Shown piece by piece: positions 26,468 through 34,232 of a stretch of DNA of 64,000 nucleotides. This DNA comes from Sulfuritalea sp. (lineage in GTDB: Bacteria > Pseudomonadota > Gammaproteobacteria > Burkholderiales > Rhodocyclaceae), in assembly GCA_023229685.1 (NCBI GenBank), contig JALNYT010000002.1, positions 682,001 through 746,000 of the forward strand, in the 5' to 3' direction. The notes under the pieces were generated by a model. That model made no database searches. It was given only the letters and a program-made list of their open reading frames with translations, and was not told where the DNA came from. Both the position numbers and the translations under genes were made by a program. Every line of letters begins with the position of its first letter. Within the stretch, counting starts at the first letter, position 1.

Positions 26468-26484
26468 TGCACCAGCCCGGTGCA
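26468..26484. promoter_or_regulatory. NtrC binding site
   Basis: TGCACCAGCCCGGTGCA is a perfect dyad, TGCACC-N5-GGTGCA, equal to the established NtrC consensus. It lies about 95 bp upstream of the sigma-54 promoter at 26579, a normal enhancer distance. It supports nitrogen-limitation control of the downstream porin, and by read-through of glnK-amtB. Confidence 0.85.
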
Positions 26485-26578
26485 GAACGCTCGGGTTTCG
26501 TTCCCGGCTTGGTGCGCAGCTCTTGATGCACTGCTGCACGATCTGTTCATTGCTTTGAATATAAAGAATAAAAGTGCC

Positions 26579-26594
26579 TGGCACGGTCTCTGCT
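26579..26594 (+). promoter_or_regulatory. Sigma-54 (RpoN) promoter
   Basis: TGGCACGGTCTCTGCT matches TGGCACG-N4-TTGCT at all but one base. The invariant GG (26580-26581) and GC (26592-26593) are 10 bases apart, exactly the -24/-12 spacing. It lies 46 bases before the TorF-like porin ATG and has an NtrC palindrome upstream. Confidence 0.88.
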
Positions 26595-26639
26595 AAAGAG
26601 AGCTTGTAATTTTTCATTCTTTTCTCAAGGAGCCTCAAC

Positions 26640-27503
26640 ATGAACAAGACCCTGATCGCTGCCGCAGTGGCTGGAGCCTTTTCCCTTCCTCTTGCCGCAG
26701 TTGCGGCCGACGCCGCGCCGGCAAGCCCGCATACCTTTACTGCCAACGTCGGCCTGGTCTCCGATTACCTGTTTCGTGGCGTCAGCCAGACCCACGGCGG
26801 GGCGGCGCTGCAGGGTGGTGTCGACTATGCGCACAGCAGCGGGCTGTACGCCGGTGCCTGGGGTTCCACCATCACCTGGGTCAAGGATTTCCTCGGCAAG
26901 GGCAGCACCGAAGTCGACCTCTATGGCGGTTACAAGAACACCTTCGCCGGTGGCGACTGGAACTACGACGTCGGCGTGATCGCCTACAACTATCCGGGCA
27001 AGGGCAGCGCCATCCCGACCATTCTTGCCAATCCGAACACGCAGGAAGTCTATGGCGCGATCGGCTACAAGTGGGTGACGCTGAAGTACTCGCAGGCCGT
27101 GTCGAAGAACTTCATCGGCTGGTATGGCGGTACGGCGCTGGATCAGAACACGCGCGGCTCGGGTTATCTGGAACTCAACGCCAGCTATGACGTGGGTGAC
27201 GGATGGGGCCTGACCGGACACTACGGAACGCAGAAGGTGAAGAACTCGGTCGCCACGGCAGGGGGTGTGAATTCGGCCAACTACTCCGACTGGAAGCTCG
27301 GTGTCACCAAGGACTTCGGCTTTGGCATCGTGGGTCTGGCCTATTCCGACACCAACGTTTCCGGTAGCTGCAATTCGACGACCGGTGGCACGAATGCCTA
27401 CTGTTGGGGCAACGGAAACTTTGTTTCCGGAGTCGGCCCGACCAGTGGCTTCAGGGATGTAGCCAAAGGACAAGTCGTTCTGTCATTCCTGAAAAACTTC
27501 TGA
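26640..27503 (+). CDS. TorF-family putative porin
   Basis: 287 residues with a signal peptide (cleavage near AAVAADAAP). FTANVGLVSDYLFRGVSQTHGGAALQ is the family hallmark at the start of the beta-barrel (shown up to Q for recognition only). Alternating hydrophobic strands fill the rest and the chain ends VVLSFLKNF, the aromatic C-terminus used by the Bam machinery. The solute is unknown. The NtrC/sigma-54 signals upstream and glnK-amtB downstream suggest uptake of a nitrogen compound under nitrogen limitation (inference). Confidence 0.9.
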   Translation: MNKTLIAAAVAGAFSLPLAAVAADAAPASPHTFTANVGLVSDYLFRGVSQTHGGAALQGGVDYAHSSGLYAGAWGSTITWVKDFLGKGSTEVDLYGGYKNTFAGGDWNYDVGVIAYNYPGKGSAIPTILANPNTQEVYGAIGYKWVTLKYSQAVSKNFIGWYGGTALDQNTRGSGYLELNASYDVGDGWGLTGHYGTQKVKNSVATAGGVNSANYSDWKLGVTKDFGFGIVGLAYSDTNVSGSCNSTTGGTNAYCWGNGNFVSGVGPTSGFRDVAKGQVVLSFLKNF

Positions 27504-27517
27504 TTCCGTATCACATT

Positions 27518-27542
27518 CCGCCGCCGACCCGGCCGGCGGCGG
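27518..27542 (+). terminator. GC-rich hairpin between porin and glnK
   Basis: CCGCCGCCG pairs perfectly with CGGCGGCGG around a 7-base loop, 15 bases after the porin stop. No T-run follows on either strand, so it may be a partial terminator or an mRNA-stability hairpin that sets different levels of porin and glnK-amtB transcript, not a strong stop. Confidence 0.5.
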
Positions 27543-27598
27543 CGGGATGCCCCAAAAATTGATTACCCAAGCTCCTCCATTTCATAAAGGAAACCGCC

Positions 27599-27937
27599 AT
27601 GAAACTCGTCACCGCCATCATCAAGCCGTTCAAGCTTGACGAGGTACGCGAGGCTCTTGCCGCCGTCGGCGTGCAGGGGATCACCGTCACCGAGGTCAAG
27701 GGATTCGGCCGGCAGAAAGGTCACACCGAGCTCTATCGCGGCGCCGAATACGTTGTCGACTTCTTGCCCAAGGTCAAGATCGAAGCCGCCATTCGCGACG
27801 ACCTGGTGGACCAGGTCATCGAAACCATCGAGAAATCCGCCAGCACCGGCAAGATCGGCGACGGCAAGATCTTCATCTTCGACGTTGAACAAGTCATCCG
27901 CATCCGCACCGGTGAAACCGGTGAGGAAGCCCTTTAA
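27599..27937 (+). CDS. glnK: Nitrogen regulatory protein P-II
   Basis: 112 residues, full-length P-II. MKLVTAIIKPFKLDEVREAL and the T-loop RGAEYVVDF with the uridylylation site Y51 are intact, as is the C-terminal GKIGDGKIF. Trimers sense 2-oxoglutarate, ATP/ADP and glutamine state and, as GlnK, plug AmtB. The ribosome binding site AAGGAA precedes it; amtB starts 12 bases after its stop, the canonical glnK-amtB pairing. Confidence 0.95.
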   Translation: MKLVTAIIKPFKLDEVREALAAVGVQGITVTEVKGFGRQKGHTELYRGAEYVVDFLPKVKIEAAIRDDLVDQVIETIEKSASTGKIGDGKIFIFDVEQVIRIRTGETGEEAL

Positions 27938-27949
27938 GGGAGAGCTGAA

Positions 27950-29431
27950 ATGAGAAAATATCTGGCTATCCTGCTGACGGCTCTTGCCGTCGGTATCGCC
28001 GGCGGCGCCCCCAGCGCCTGGGCCGACGACGCGCCTGCGGCGCCGGCTGCAGCGTCTGCTGCGGCACCGGCAACTGCTGCTCCTGCTGCTGCGGCCCCGG
28101 CCGCCGCTGCGCCAACGCCGGTGCCGAACAAGGGCGACAACGCCTGGCTGATGGTGTCCACGGCGCTCGTGATCCTGATGAGCATCCCTGGCCTCGCGCT
28201 TTTCTACGGCGGCCTGGTGCGCACCAAGAACATGCTGTCGGTGCTGATGCAGGTGTTTGTCACCTTCTCGGTGATCAGCGTGCTGTGGGCGGTGTACGGT
28301 TACAGCGTGGCCTTCAGCGAGGGCAACGCCTTCTTCGGCAGCCTCGACAAGCTGTTCCTCAAGGGCATCACGCCGGACTCGGTGGCCGCCACCTTCAGCA
28401 AGGGAGTGGTGATCTCCGAGTTCATCTACGTGGCCTTCCAGGGCGCCTTCGCGGCCATCACCTGTGGCCTGATCGTCGGCGCCTTCGCCGAGCGCGTCAA
28501 GTTCTCCGCTGTGCTGCTGTTCATGGTGCTGTGGTTCACCTTCAGCTACCTGCCGATCACGCACATGGTCTGGTACTGGGCGGGTCCGGACGGCTACGTC
28601 AGCGCGGAAGCGGCGGACAAGCTCAATGCCACGGCGGGCTACATGTTCCAGAAGGGCGCGCTCGACTTCGCCGGCGGCACGGTGGTGCATATCAATGCCG
28701 CCATCGCCGGCCTGATCGGTGCCTACCTGATCGGCAAGCGGGTCGGCTACGGCAAGGACTCGATGGCGCCGCACTCGCTGACCATGACCATGATCGGGGC
28801 CTCCCTGCTGTGGTTCGGCTGGTTCGGCTTCAACGCCGGGTCCGCCCTCGAAGCCAACGGCACGGCAGCTCTGGCCTTCATCAATACCTGGCTGGCGACC
28901 GCGATGGCGGCGACCTCATGGATGGCGGCGGAATGGCTGATCAAGGGCAAGCCATCGATGCTGGGTGCTGCCTCCGGTGCCGTCGCCGGTTTGGTGGCGA
29001 TTACTCCGGCGGCCGGCTTCGTCGGCGTGGTCGGTGCGCTGGTGATCGGCCTGGCGGCCGGCGTGATCTGCCTGTGGGGCGTCAATGGCCTGAAGAAGCT
29101 GCTCGGCGCCGACGACTCGCTCGACGTGTTCGGCGTGCATGGCGTCGGCGGCACCCTCGGTGCGCTGCTCACCGGCGTGTTCGCGGCGCCCAGCCTCGGC
29201 GGCACCGGCATCTACGACTATGTGGCGAACAAGGTAGCCGACAACTACTCGATCATGGATCAGCTCGTGATTCAGGCTACCGGCGTCGGCGTGACCCTGG
29301 TCTGGTCCGGTGTCGTGGCGTTCGTCTGCTACAAGATCGTGGATGTCCTCATCGGCCTGCGCGTACCGGAAGACGAAGAGCGCGAGGGTCTCGACATCAC
29401 CTCGCACGGCGAGTCGGCCTACCACAACTGA
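27950..29431 (+). CDS. amtB: Ammonium transporter
   Basis: 493 residues. A signal peptide (ending PSAWADDA) and an Ala/Pro-rich spacer precede the 11-span Amt core beginning NAWLMVSTALVILMSIPGLA. Conserved segments ALFYGGLVRTKN, FAGGTVVHINAAIAG (first twin-pore histidine) and DVFGVHGVGGTLG (second histidine) are intact. It conducts ammonia/ammonium across the inner membrane and is gated by the adjacent GlnK. Confidence 0.96.
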   Translation: MRKYLAILLTALAVGIAGGAPSAWADDAPAAPAAASAAAPATAAPAAAAPAAAAPTPVPNKGDNAWLMVSTALVILMSIPGLALFYGGLVRTKNMLSVLMQVFVTFSVISVLWAVYGYSVAFSEGNAFFGSLDKLFLKGITPDSVAATFSKGVVISEFIYVAFQGAFAAITCGLIVGAFAERVKFSAVLLFMVLWFTFSYLPITHMVWYWAGPDGYVSAEAADKLNATAGYMFQKGALDFAGGTVVHINAAIAGLIGAYLIGKRVGYGKDSMAPHSLTMTMIGASLLWFGWFGFNAGSALEANGTAALAFINTWLATAMAATSWMAAEWLIKGKPSMLGAASGAVAGLVAITPAAGFVGVVGALVIGLAAGVICLWGVNGLKKLLGADDSLDVFGVHGVGGTLGALLTGVFAAPSLGGTGIYDYVANKVADNYSIMDQLVIQATGVGVTLVWSGVVAFVCYKIVDVLIGLRVPEDEEREGLDITSHGESAYHN

Positions 29432-29442
29432 TCCCCTCCCAG

Positions 29443-29463
29443 CCCCCTTCGCCAAGAAGGGGG
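29443..29463. repeat. CCCCCTTC hairpin element, copy 1
   Basis: CCCCCTTC pairs with GAAGGGGG around GCCAA, just after amtB. The flanks AG at the left and CGACC at the right match two other GC hairpins at 50914-50934 and 54847-54867. A second hairpin, GACCGCAT/ATGCGGTC at 29465-29492, follows at once. Confidence 0.5.
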
Positions 29464-29496
29464 CGACCGCATGGGCCTCCTCCAATGCGGTCGTTC

Positions 29497-29523
29497 GGGC
29501 GCCCTTGGGGCGCCCATTTTTTT
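29497..29523 (+). terminator. Rho-independent terminator after amtB
   Basis: GGGCGCCC-TTG-GGGCGCCC hairpin followed by ATTTTTTT. A textbook intrinsic terminator ending the porin-glnK-amtB transcript. Confidence 0.88.
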
Positions 29524-29855
29524 GTCCATATACCTCTGGATGGGCACGGGATCCCGGCGGCGGGAAACGCCTGCGTAAAGTTTCATCGACAGGCTGTTGC
29601 TGCGCGTGCAACAGGCGCGATCGCCAGGGAACTTGCGGCGTTCCACTTGCGGTCGCCAGTCATGCGCTGTGTCGTCAATCCCAAGACCATGACTATGGAA
29701 TGGTTATTTAAATAGTCGTAATAGAGCAACAGATAGCTGTCGTGAATCTTGCATATGAGGATATGGCGGCGATTTCTGCATCGAACCGAAGCGAATCGGC
29801 GTAAACAGACTGGCATGGATCAACAACATTCCGAAACTTCGGGAAGGAATCATCG
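29524..29855. other. Intergenic region before the electron-transfer locus
   Basis: 332 bases without a supported gene. It holds a small hairpin (TGTTGC/GCAACA, 29595-29613) and an A/T-rich stretch around 29695-29760 that probably carries the promoter of the cytochrome-porin gene. I cannot fix -35/-10 boxes or a known operator. Confidence 0.5.
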
Positions 29856-31397
29856 ATGGCCGTGCTAGTTATTAAGAAGATTCAACACAGGCTCTTGGCA
29901 GTGGCGACACTTGCGTCGGGTGCATTCGCGATTTCCGCAACGCTGGTCCCCCTGGACGCACAGGCACTGCCGCTCTTCGCTCGCCAGACGGGGCAGAACT
30001 GCGTGTCCTGTCATGCGGGTGGGCAGTTTCCCGAGCTGACGCCCTACGGCAGAATGTTCAAGCTGACGGGCTATACCATCGGCCAACGCGTCGCGGTGCC
30101 GATATCGGCAATGGGGCAAATCACCTATGCGAAGGTAAGAGACACCAGCAAGAGTGACGATCCGCAGGCGGATTTCCAGAAGAACGGGTCACCGGTGTTT
30201 TCCGGCGGAAGCCTGTTCTTCGGCGGCAAGGTCACCGACAACATCGGCGCTTTCGTTCAATGGACCTACGACAATTATGCAGGCCAGCGCGTAGGCGATT
30301 CCGGCAATAACGACGGAACATTTCAGGGCAAACCCTCGGCCGACAACATCGACCTCCGCTATGCCGATCGCTTCATCGATGCGAACCGTGATCTGGTGGT
30401 CGGTGTCAGCGTGAACAACAATCCCTCGGTCTCCGATCCTTGGAATACCGCTGCGGCCTGGATGCAGTACGTCCCCGCCGCCAGCGTGACAAGCCATCGG
30501 TTTGCCGACGCGAACACACCGTTTCCGGGCAATAGCACTGGCGGCAATGTCGCGGGCATCAACGCATATGCGTACCTGAACAAGATGGTGTATGCCGAGT
30601 TGGGCTTCTATCAGACGGCCAACAAGGGTTTTTCCTTCATGAGCGGCGGAGTCAATGATGCGGGGACGACCAAGCTCAAGGGCGCCAACAATCCCTATTG
30701 GCGGTTGGCACTGACGCACGAGTGGGGAGCGCATAACCTCATGGTCGGCGCCACCGGCATGGTCGCCCATATCTACGACGACAATGTCGACACGTCGGAT
30801 CCAAACAGCATTCATCGTGTTGAGAATGCCGGTATCGATGCCCAATACCAGTACATCCTCGATCCGCATACGATTACGGCTCAGGTCGCCTACATGAGGC
30901 AGAAAACAAACTATTCGGCCAACACGATTGCCGCCAACGCGGGGATTGGATCCCCTTTGGGTTTTGTTGCCTCCGATGGCGTAACCCCCCTGGCTGACGC
31001 CAATGATTCCGATACGACGAATACCTTCCGCGCCAAGTTGTCGTATGTGTATCAGGCCAAGTACGGCGGCAGCCTTGCCTACTTCAATCTGACCGGCACA
31101 ACGAATACGGAGAGCCAGAGTTCTGGCTATGATCCGGTTACCGGCACGATAGCGAGCACAGACCCTCTCGGTTTGGGTTCGATCTTATCGACCCGCGTCG
31201 GCGGTAATCTCTCCGGCAATCCGGCCACTCGCGGCTTCACTTATGAAGCATTCTGGATGCCGGTTCAATATGTCCGCGTCGGTGCGCAATACACCGCCTA
31301 CAACAAGTTCAACGGCGCCAGCGACAACTACGACGGCTTGGGCCGCAACGCACGCGACAACAACACGCTGTTCTTCTACGTCTGGGGCGCATATTGA
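29856..31397 (+). CDS. Monoheme cytochrome c-porin fusion (Cyc2-like)
   Basis: 513 residues. A signal peptide ends near DAQA. At the very start of the mature protein, LPLFARQTGQNCVSCHAGG places one c-type heme at C49/C52/H53, followed by FPELTPYGRMFKLTGYTIG. The remaining 440 residues are alternating amphipathic strands rich in Tyr, Asn and Gly, as in an outer-membrane barrel, and the chain ends NTLFFYVWGAY with an aromatic terminus. The same architecture defines Cyc2-type outer-membrane iron oxidases; assignment to Cyc2 itself, as opposed to a broader cytochrome-porin family, is inference. A diheme lipoprotein cytochrome follows 77 bases downstream. Confidence 0.82.
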   Translation: MAVLVIKKIQHRLLAVATLASGAFAISATLVPLDAQALPLFARQTGQNCVSCHAGGQFPELTPYGRMFKLTGYTIGQRVAVPISAMGQITYAKVRDTSKSDDPQADFQKNGSPVFSGGSLFFGGKVTDNIGAFVQWTYDNYAGQRVGDSGNNDGTFQGKPSADNIDLRYADRFIDANRDLVVGVSVNNNPSVSDPWNTAAAWMQYVPAASVTSHRFADANTPFPGNSTGGNVAGINAYAYLNKMVYAELGFYQTANKGFSFMSGGVNDAGTTKLKGANNPYWRLALTHEWGAHNLMVGATGMVAHIYDDNVDTSDPNSIHRVENAGIDAQYQYILDPHTITAQVAYMRQKTNYSANTIAANAGIGSPLGFVASDGVTPLADANDSDTTNTFRAKLSYVYQAKYGGSLAYFNLTGTTNTESQSSGYDPVTGTIASTDPLGLGSILSTRVGGNLSGNPATRGFTYEAFWMPVQYVRVGAQYTAYNKFNGASDNYDGLGRNARDNNTLFFYVWGAY

Positions 31398-31474
31398 AAC
31401 CCATCTCGAGGTTGCTCACCGATATAGCTGTGCCGCCTACCCGACATGAACGTCGGAATCTTCGGAGATTCGAT

Positions 31475-32110
31475 ATGAAGAAAACCCTATTGCCACTGCT
31501 TGCCGGACTCGCCGTGATTGCCTCCGGCTGCTCCAACCTGGAGCGCTCGCGCGACCTTGCCAACCCTAATGTTCCGGCGGCGGTGACCGCCATGCAGGTC
31601 TGCTCGAACTGCCATGGCATCGATGGAAATTCGGTATCGCCGAATTTTCCCCGCCTCGCAGGTCAGCAGACCGCCTACCTGGTCGCCCAGTTACAGCACT
31701 TTCGGAGCCACGAACGCGCCGACCCGCCTGGCTTTGTATACATGTGGGGTATTAGCCATCATTTGACCGACGATCAGATCAAGGGCCTGGCTGAGTATTT
31801 CGCCAAGCAGGTGCCGAAGCCAAACGCTCCGGGCGACGCGCAGCAAATGGCCGCCGGCAAGGAGATTTACGAGAAAGGCGTGCCGGAACAGAACGTGATC
31901 GCCTGCGCAGCATGCCACGGGCCTAAGGCGCAGGGTATCGAGGCGTTTCCGCGACTGGCTTATCAGCACGCCGACTACATTGTGAAGCAGCTCGATATCT
32001 TCCAGCACACGCAAGGGCGTCCGGGTACGCCGATGGAGGCTATCACTCACCCCCTCACGGGCGAAAACAAGCAAGCCATCGCCGCCTATCTGCAGGCATT
32101 CCCGGATTGA
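31475..32110 (+). CDS. Diheme cytochrome c4-like lipoprotein
   Basis: 211 residues. The lipobox IASGC puts a lipidated cysteine at residue 19; no Asp follows it, so outer-membrane sorting is possible. Two class I heme domains: CSNCH at 43-47 and CAACH at 144-148, with candidate methionine ligands in GFVYMWGI and GTPMEAI. This is cytochrome c4 architecture. I start at the ATG after GGAG; an earlier in-frame start would overlap the porin gene and spoil the signal peptide. Probable periplasmic electron partner of the upstream cytochrome-porin. Confidence 0.88.
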   Translation: MKKTLLPLLAGLAVIASGCSNLERSRDLANPNVPAAVTAMQVCSNCHGIDGNSVSPNFPRLAGQQTAYLVAQLQHFRSHERADPPGFVYMWGISHHLTDDQIKGLAEYFAKQVPKPNAPGDAQQMAAGKEIYEKGVPEQNVIACAACHGPKAQGIEAFPRLAYQHADYIVKQLDIFQHTQGRPGTPMEAITHPLTGENKQAIAAYLQAFPD

Positions 32111-32148
32111 ACCAACGCGCTATTAGCAAGGATTAATTGGAGACTTCA

Positions 32149-32715
32149 ATGAAAAACTATTTCTTAGCCTGCGTGGCCCCTATGCTAATGGTGGCGCCTG
32201 CTTTTGCCGCCGATACCTACACCATGGACCCGGAGTACACGATTCCGGTATTCGAAGTCCAACACCTGGGATTCACGACGCAGCGTGGACGGTTCGACAA
32301 AACGGACGGGAAGGTCGTGCTGGATTTCGAGGGCAAGACGGGCAGTGTCGAGTTTACAGTGCACACCAATTCCCTCGATATGGGATCGCGGGCATGGACC
32401 ATTCATGTCAGTTCCGAAGGTTTGTTCAATATTGAAAAATATCCGACCATGAGCTTCAAGTCTGATCGGCTCATCTTCGATGGCGGCAAAGTCGTCGCGG
32501 CGGAAGGGCAATTCAACCTGCTCGGCGTAACCAAGCCGCTCACGGTAACGGTCAATCGTTTCGCCTGTGCAACCAATCCACAGAATAGGAAGTTCATGTG
32601 CGCTGGTGATATCGCTGCAACCATCAAGCGCTCCGATTTCGGCATGACCAAGTACATTCCGACGGTCAGCGATGAGATAAAGATCAACGTTCCGGTCGAG
32701 GCCTACAGGAATTGA
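32149..32715 (+). CDS. YceI-family periplasmic protein 1
   Basis: 188 residues. TTGGAG lies 6 bases before the ATG. Signal peptide ends APAFAADTY. The YceI lipocalin-like barrel is recognised by IPVFEVQHLGFTTQRGRFDK, VEFTVHTNSLDMG, YPTMSFKSDRL and LLGVTKPLTV. Family members bind isoprenoids such as ubiquinone in the periplasm. Two cysteines frame CATNPQNRKFMC. It has a close paralogue directly downstream, and both sit behind the cytochrome genes. Confidence 0.9.
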   Translation: MKNYFLACVAPMLMVAPAFAADTYTMDPEYTIPVFEVQHLGFTTQRGRFDKTDGKVVLDFEGKTGSVEFTVHTNSLDMGSRAWTIHVSSEGLFNIEKYPTMSFKSDRLIFDGGKVVAAEGQFNLLGVTKPLTVTVNRFACATNPQNRKFMCAGDIAATIKRSDFGMTKYIPTVSDEIKINVPVEAYRN

Positions 32716-32744
32716 ACCCGGCCTAGCGGCTGTCCCTACACCCC

Positions 32745-33332
32745 TTGTGGCAAGCGACTCTTCTGAGGTGGCAGGCTGGCGTCGTTGCGGGCTGGGTGAT
32801 TTTCGCCGGGCCAACGTTTGGCGCAGATAGCTACGCGATAGACTCTGCCCACAGCATCCCCGTATTCGAATTTTCGCATCTGGGGCTGACCACGCAATCC
32901 GGGCGTTTCGACAACGCGGCGGGGTTAGTCGTCCTCGATCCTGGCGCACGAAAAGGTAGCGTCACATACGAGATCGAAACCGCTTCCCTGAATATGGGCT
33001 TCGGCACGGAAAATCCCAGTTCGCCTGGCTATCAGCTGTTCGATGTAGACAGGTATCCGAAAATAACCTTCAGATCGAGCAAGCTGATCTTCGACAGCCG
33101 CGAGAACGTCATCGCCGCCGATGGCCTGTTTACGCTGCTCGGTGTGACCAAGCCGCTCCGGGTGACGGTTAGCGGCTTCAAGTGTTCGGCGAACCCGATG
33201 AACCGGAAGGAGATGTGCGCCGGCAACGTCACGGCAACCATCAGGCGCTCGGATTTCGGCATGGTCCGGTTTATCCCGGCCATTAGCGACGAGGTCAAGA
33301 TAAGCGTTCCGGTCGAGGCGTACAAGAACTGA
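32745..33332 (+). CDS. YceI-family periplasmic protein 2
   Basis: 195 residues from a TTG start, which is uncertain: no good ribosome binding site is visible and no ATG/GTG gives a better signal sequence. The leader AGVVAGWVIFAGPTFGADSY is hydrophobic and ends in a plausible cleavage site. The body parallels the preceding protein almost motif for motif (SIPVFEFSHLGLTTQSGRFD, CSANPMNRKEMCAGN, SDEVKISVPVEAYKN), so the pair arose by tandem duplication. Periplasmic isoprenoid or quinone binding is the family expectation. Confidence 0.82.
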   Translation: MWQATLLRWQAGVVAGWVIFAGPTFGADSYAIDSAHSIPVFEFSHLGLTTQSGRFDNAAGLVVLDPGARKGSVTYEIETASLNMGFGTENPSSPGYQLFDVDRYPKITFRSSKLIFDSRENVIAADGLFTLLGVTKPLRVTVSGFKCSANPMNRKEMCAGNVTATIRRSDFGMVRFIPAISDEVKISVPVEAYKN

Positions 33333-33545
33333 GCGCTTCGGAAGTCCTCGTCTGGTATTGACCATCGGTCCCCGCGAACGCGGTATATTGCCGCCACAGA
33401 CCACCTCGGCTGAAGGATCGCGAATGGCCGACGCTTCGTGCCGCCATGAGCAATTCATTGGCGTCGATGGCAGCAGCGCCCGCCTGGTGGTCGAAAAGGC
33501 CGATTGGATCCGGTTTCAGCATCAAGCCCTTGCACCGAAAATCTC

Positions 33546-34232
33546 ATGCGCATCCTTATTGTTGAAGACGATCCGCTGCTTGCCGATGCGCTGACGCAGT
33601 TACTGCGCAGCCGGCATCATGCCGCAGACACCGTAACAACCGCGGAAATGGCGGAGGACGCCGTCGACCATGAGAACTTCGATCTCATGATTCTCGATAT
33701 CGGCTTGCCGGGGATGGATGGCTTCGAACTGCTGCGTCGCCTGCGCGCCAAGAATCGCCACGTTCCCGTGCTGGTGCTCACCGCGCGTGATGCAGTGGAA
33801 GATCGCGTCGCCGGACTGGAACTCGGGGCTGACGACTACCTGGTCAAGCCCTTTGCCAACGAGGAGTTGCTGGCACGATTGCTGGCACTGAGCCGCCGCT
33901 CGCGCAACCTGACCATGGGGCACAAATACAGCTATGGCCCGCTGGAGCTCAACCTTGAGGCGCGCAGTGCGTCTCTTCGCGGCGTGGTTGTCGATACGCC
34001 GCAGCGGGAATGGGACCTGTTGCGGCTGATGGTCGAAAACGAAGGGCGCATTCTCGGCAAGGAACGCATCGTGGCGGAACTGTGCGCCGTGGAAAAGGAA
34101 CTCTCGGCGAATGCCATCGAGGTCTATGTTTCGCGCCTTCGCCAGAAGCTGGAGCCTGCCGGAATTCGCATTCGCACGGTGCGTGGTTTCGGTTACATGC
34201 TGGAGCCTTGGCTTGACGACTTCGCCAGCTGA
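33546..34232 (+). CDS. Response regulator, OmpR/PhoB family
   Basis: 228 residues: receiver domain (MRILIVEDDPLLADAL, phospho-acceptor D51 in MILDIGLPG, LTARDA, and the lysine in LVKPF) and a C-terminal winged helix (ELNLEARSASL ... VYVSRLRQKLEPAGIRIRTVRGFGYML). It should regulate transcription with the kinase that overlaps its 3' end. Its place between the plus-strand cytochrome set and the minus-strand MtrAB set makes the electron-transfer genes plausible targets (inference). Confidence 0.95.
   Translation: MRILIVEDDPLLADALTQLLRSRHHAADTVTTAEMAEDAVDHENFDLMILDIGLPGMDGFELLRRLRAKNRHVPVLVLTARDAVEDRVAGLELGADDYLVKPFANEELLARLLALSRRSRNLTMGHKYSYGPLELNLEARSASLRGVVVDTPQREWDLLRLMVENEGRILGKERIVAELCAVEKELSANAIEVYVSRLRQKLEPAGIRIRTVRGFGYMLEPWLDDFAS

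Noticed and set aside
27563..28774. A 403-codon minus-strand frame opposite glnK-amtB
   Set aside because: Antisense shadow; both plus-strand genes are canonical.
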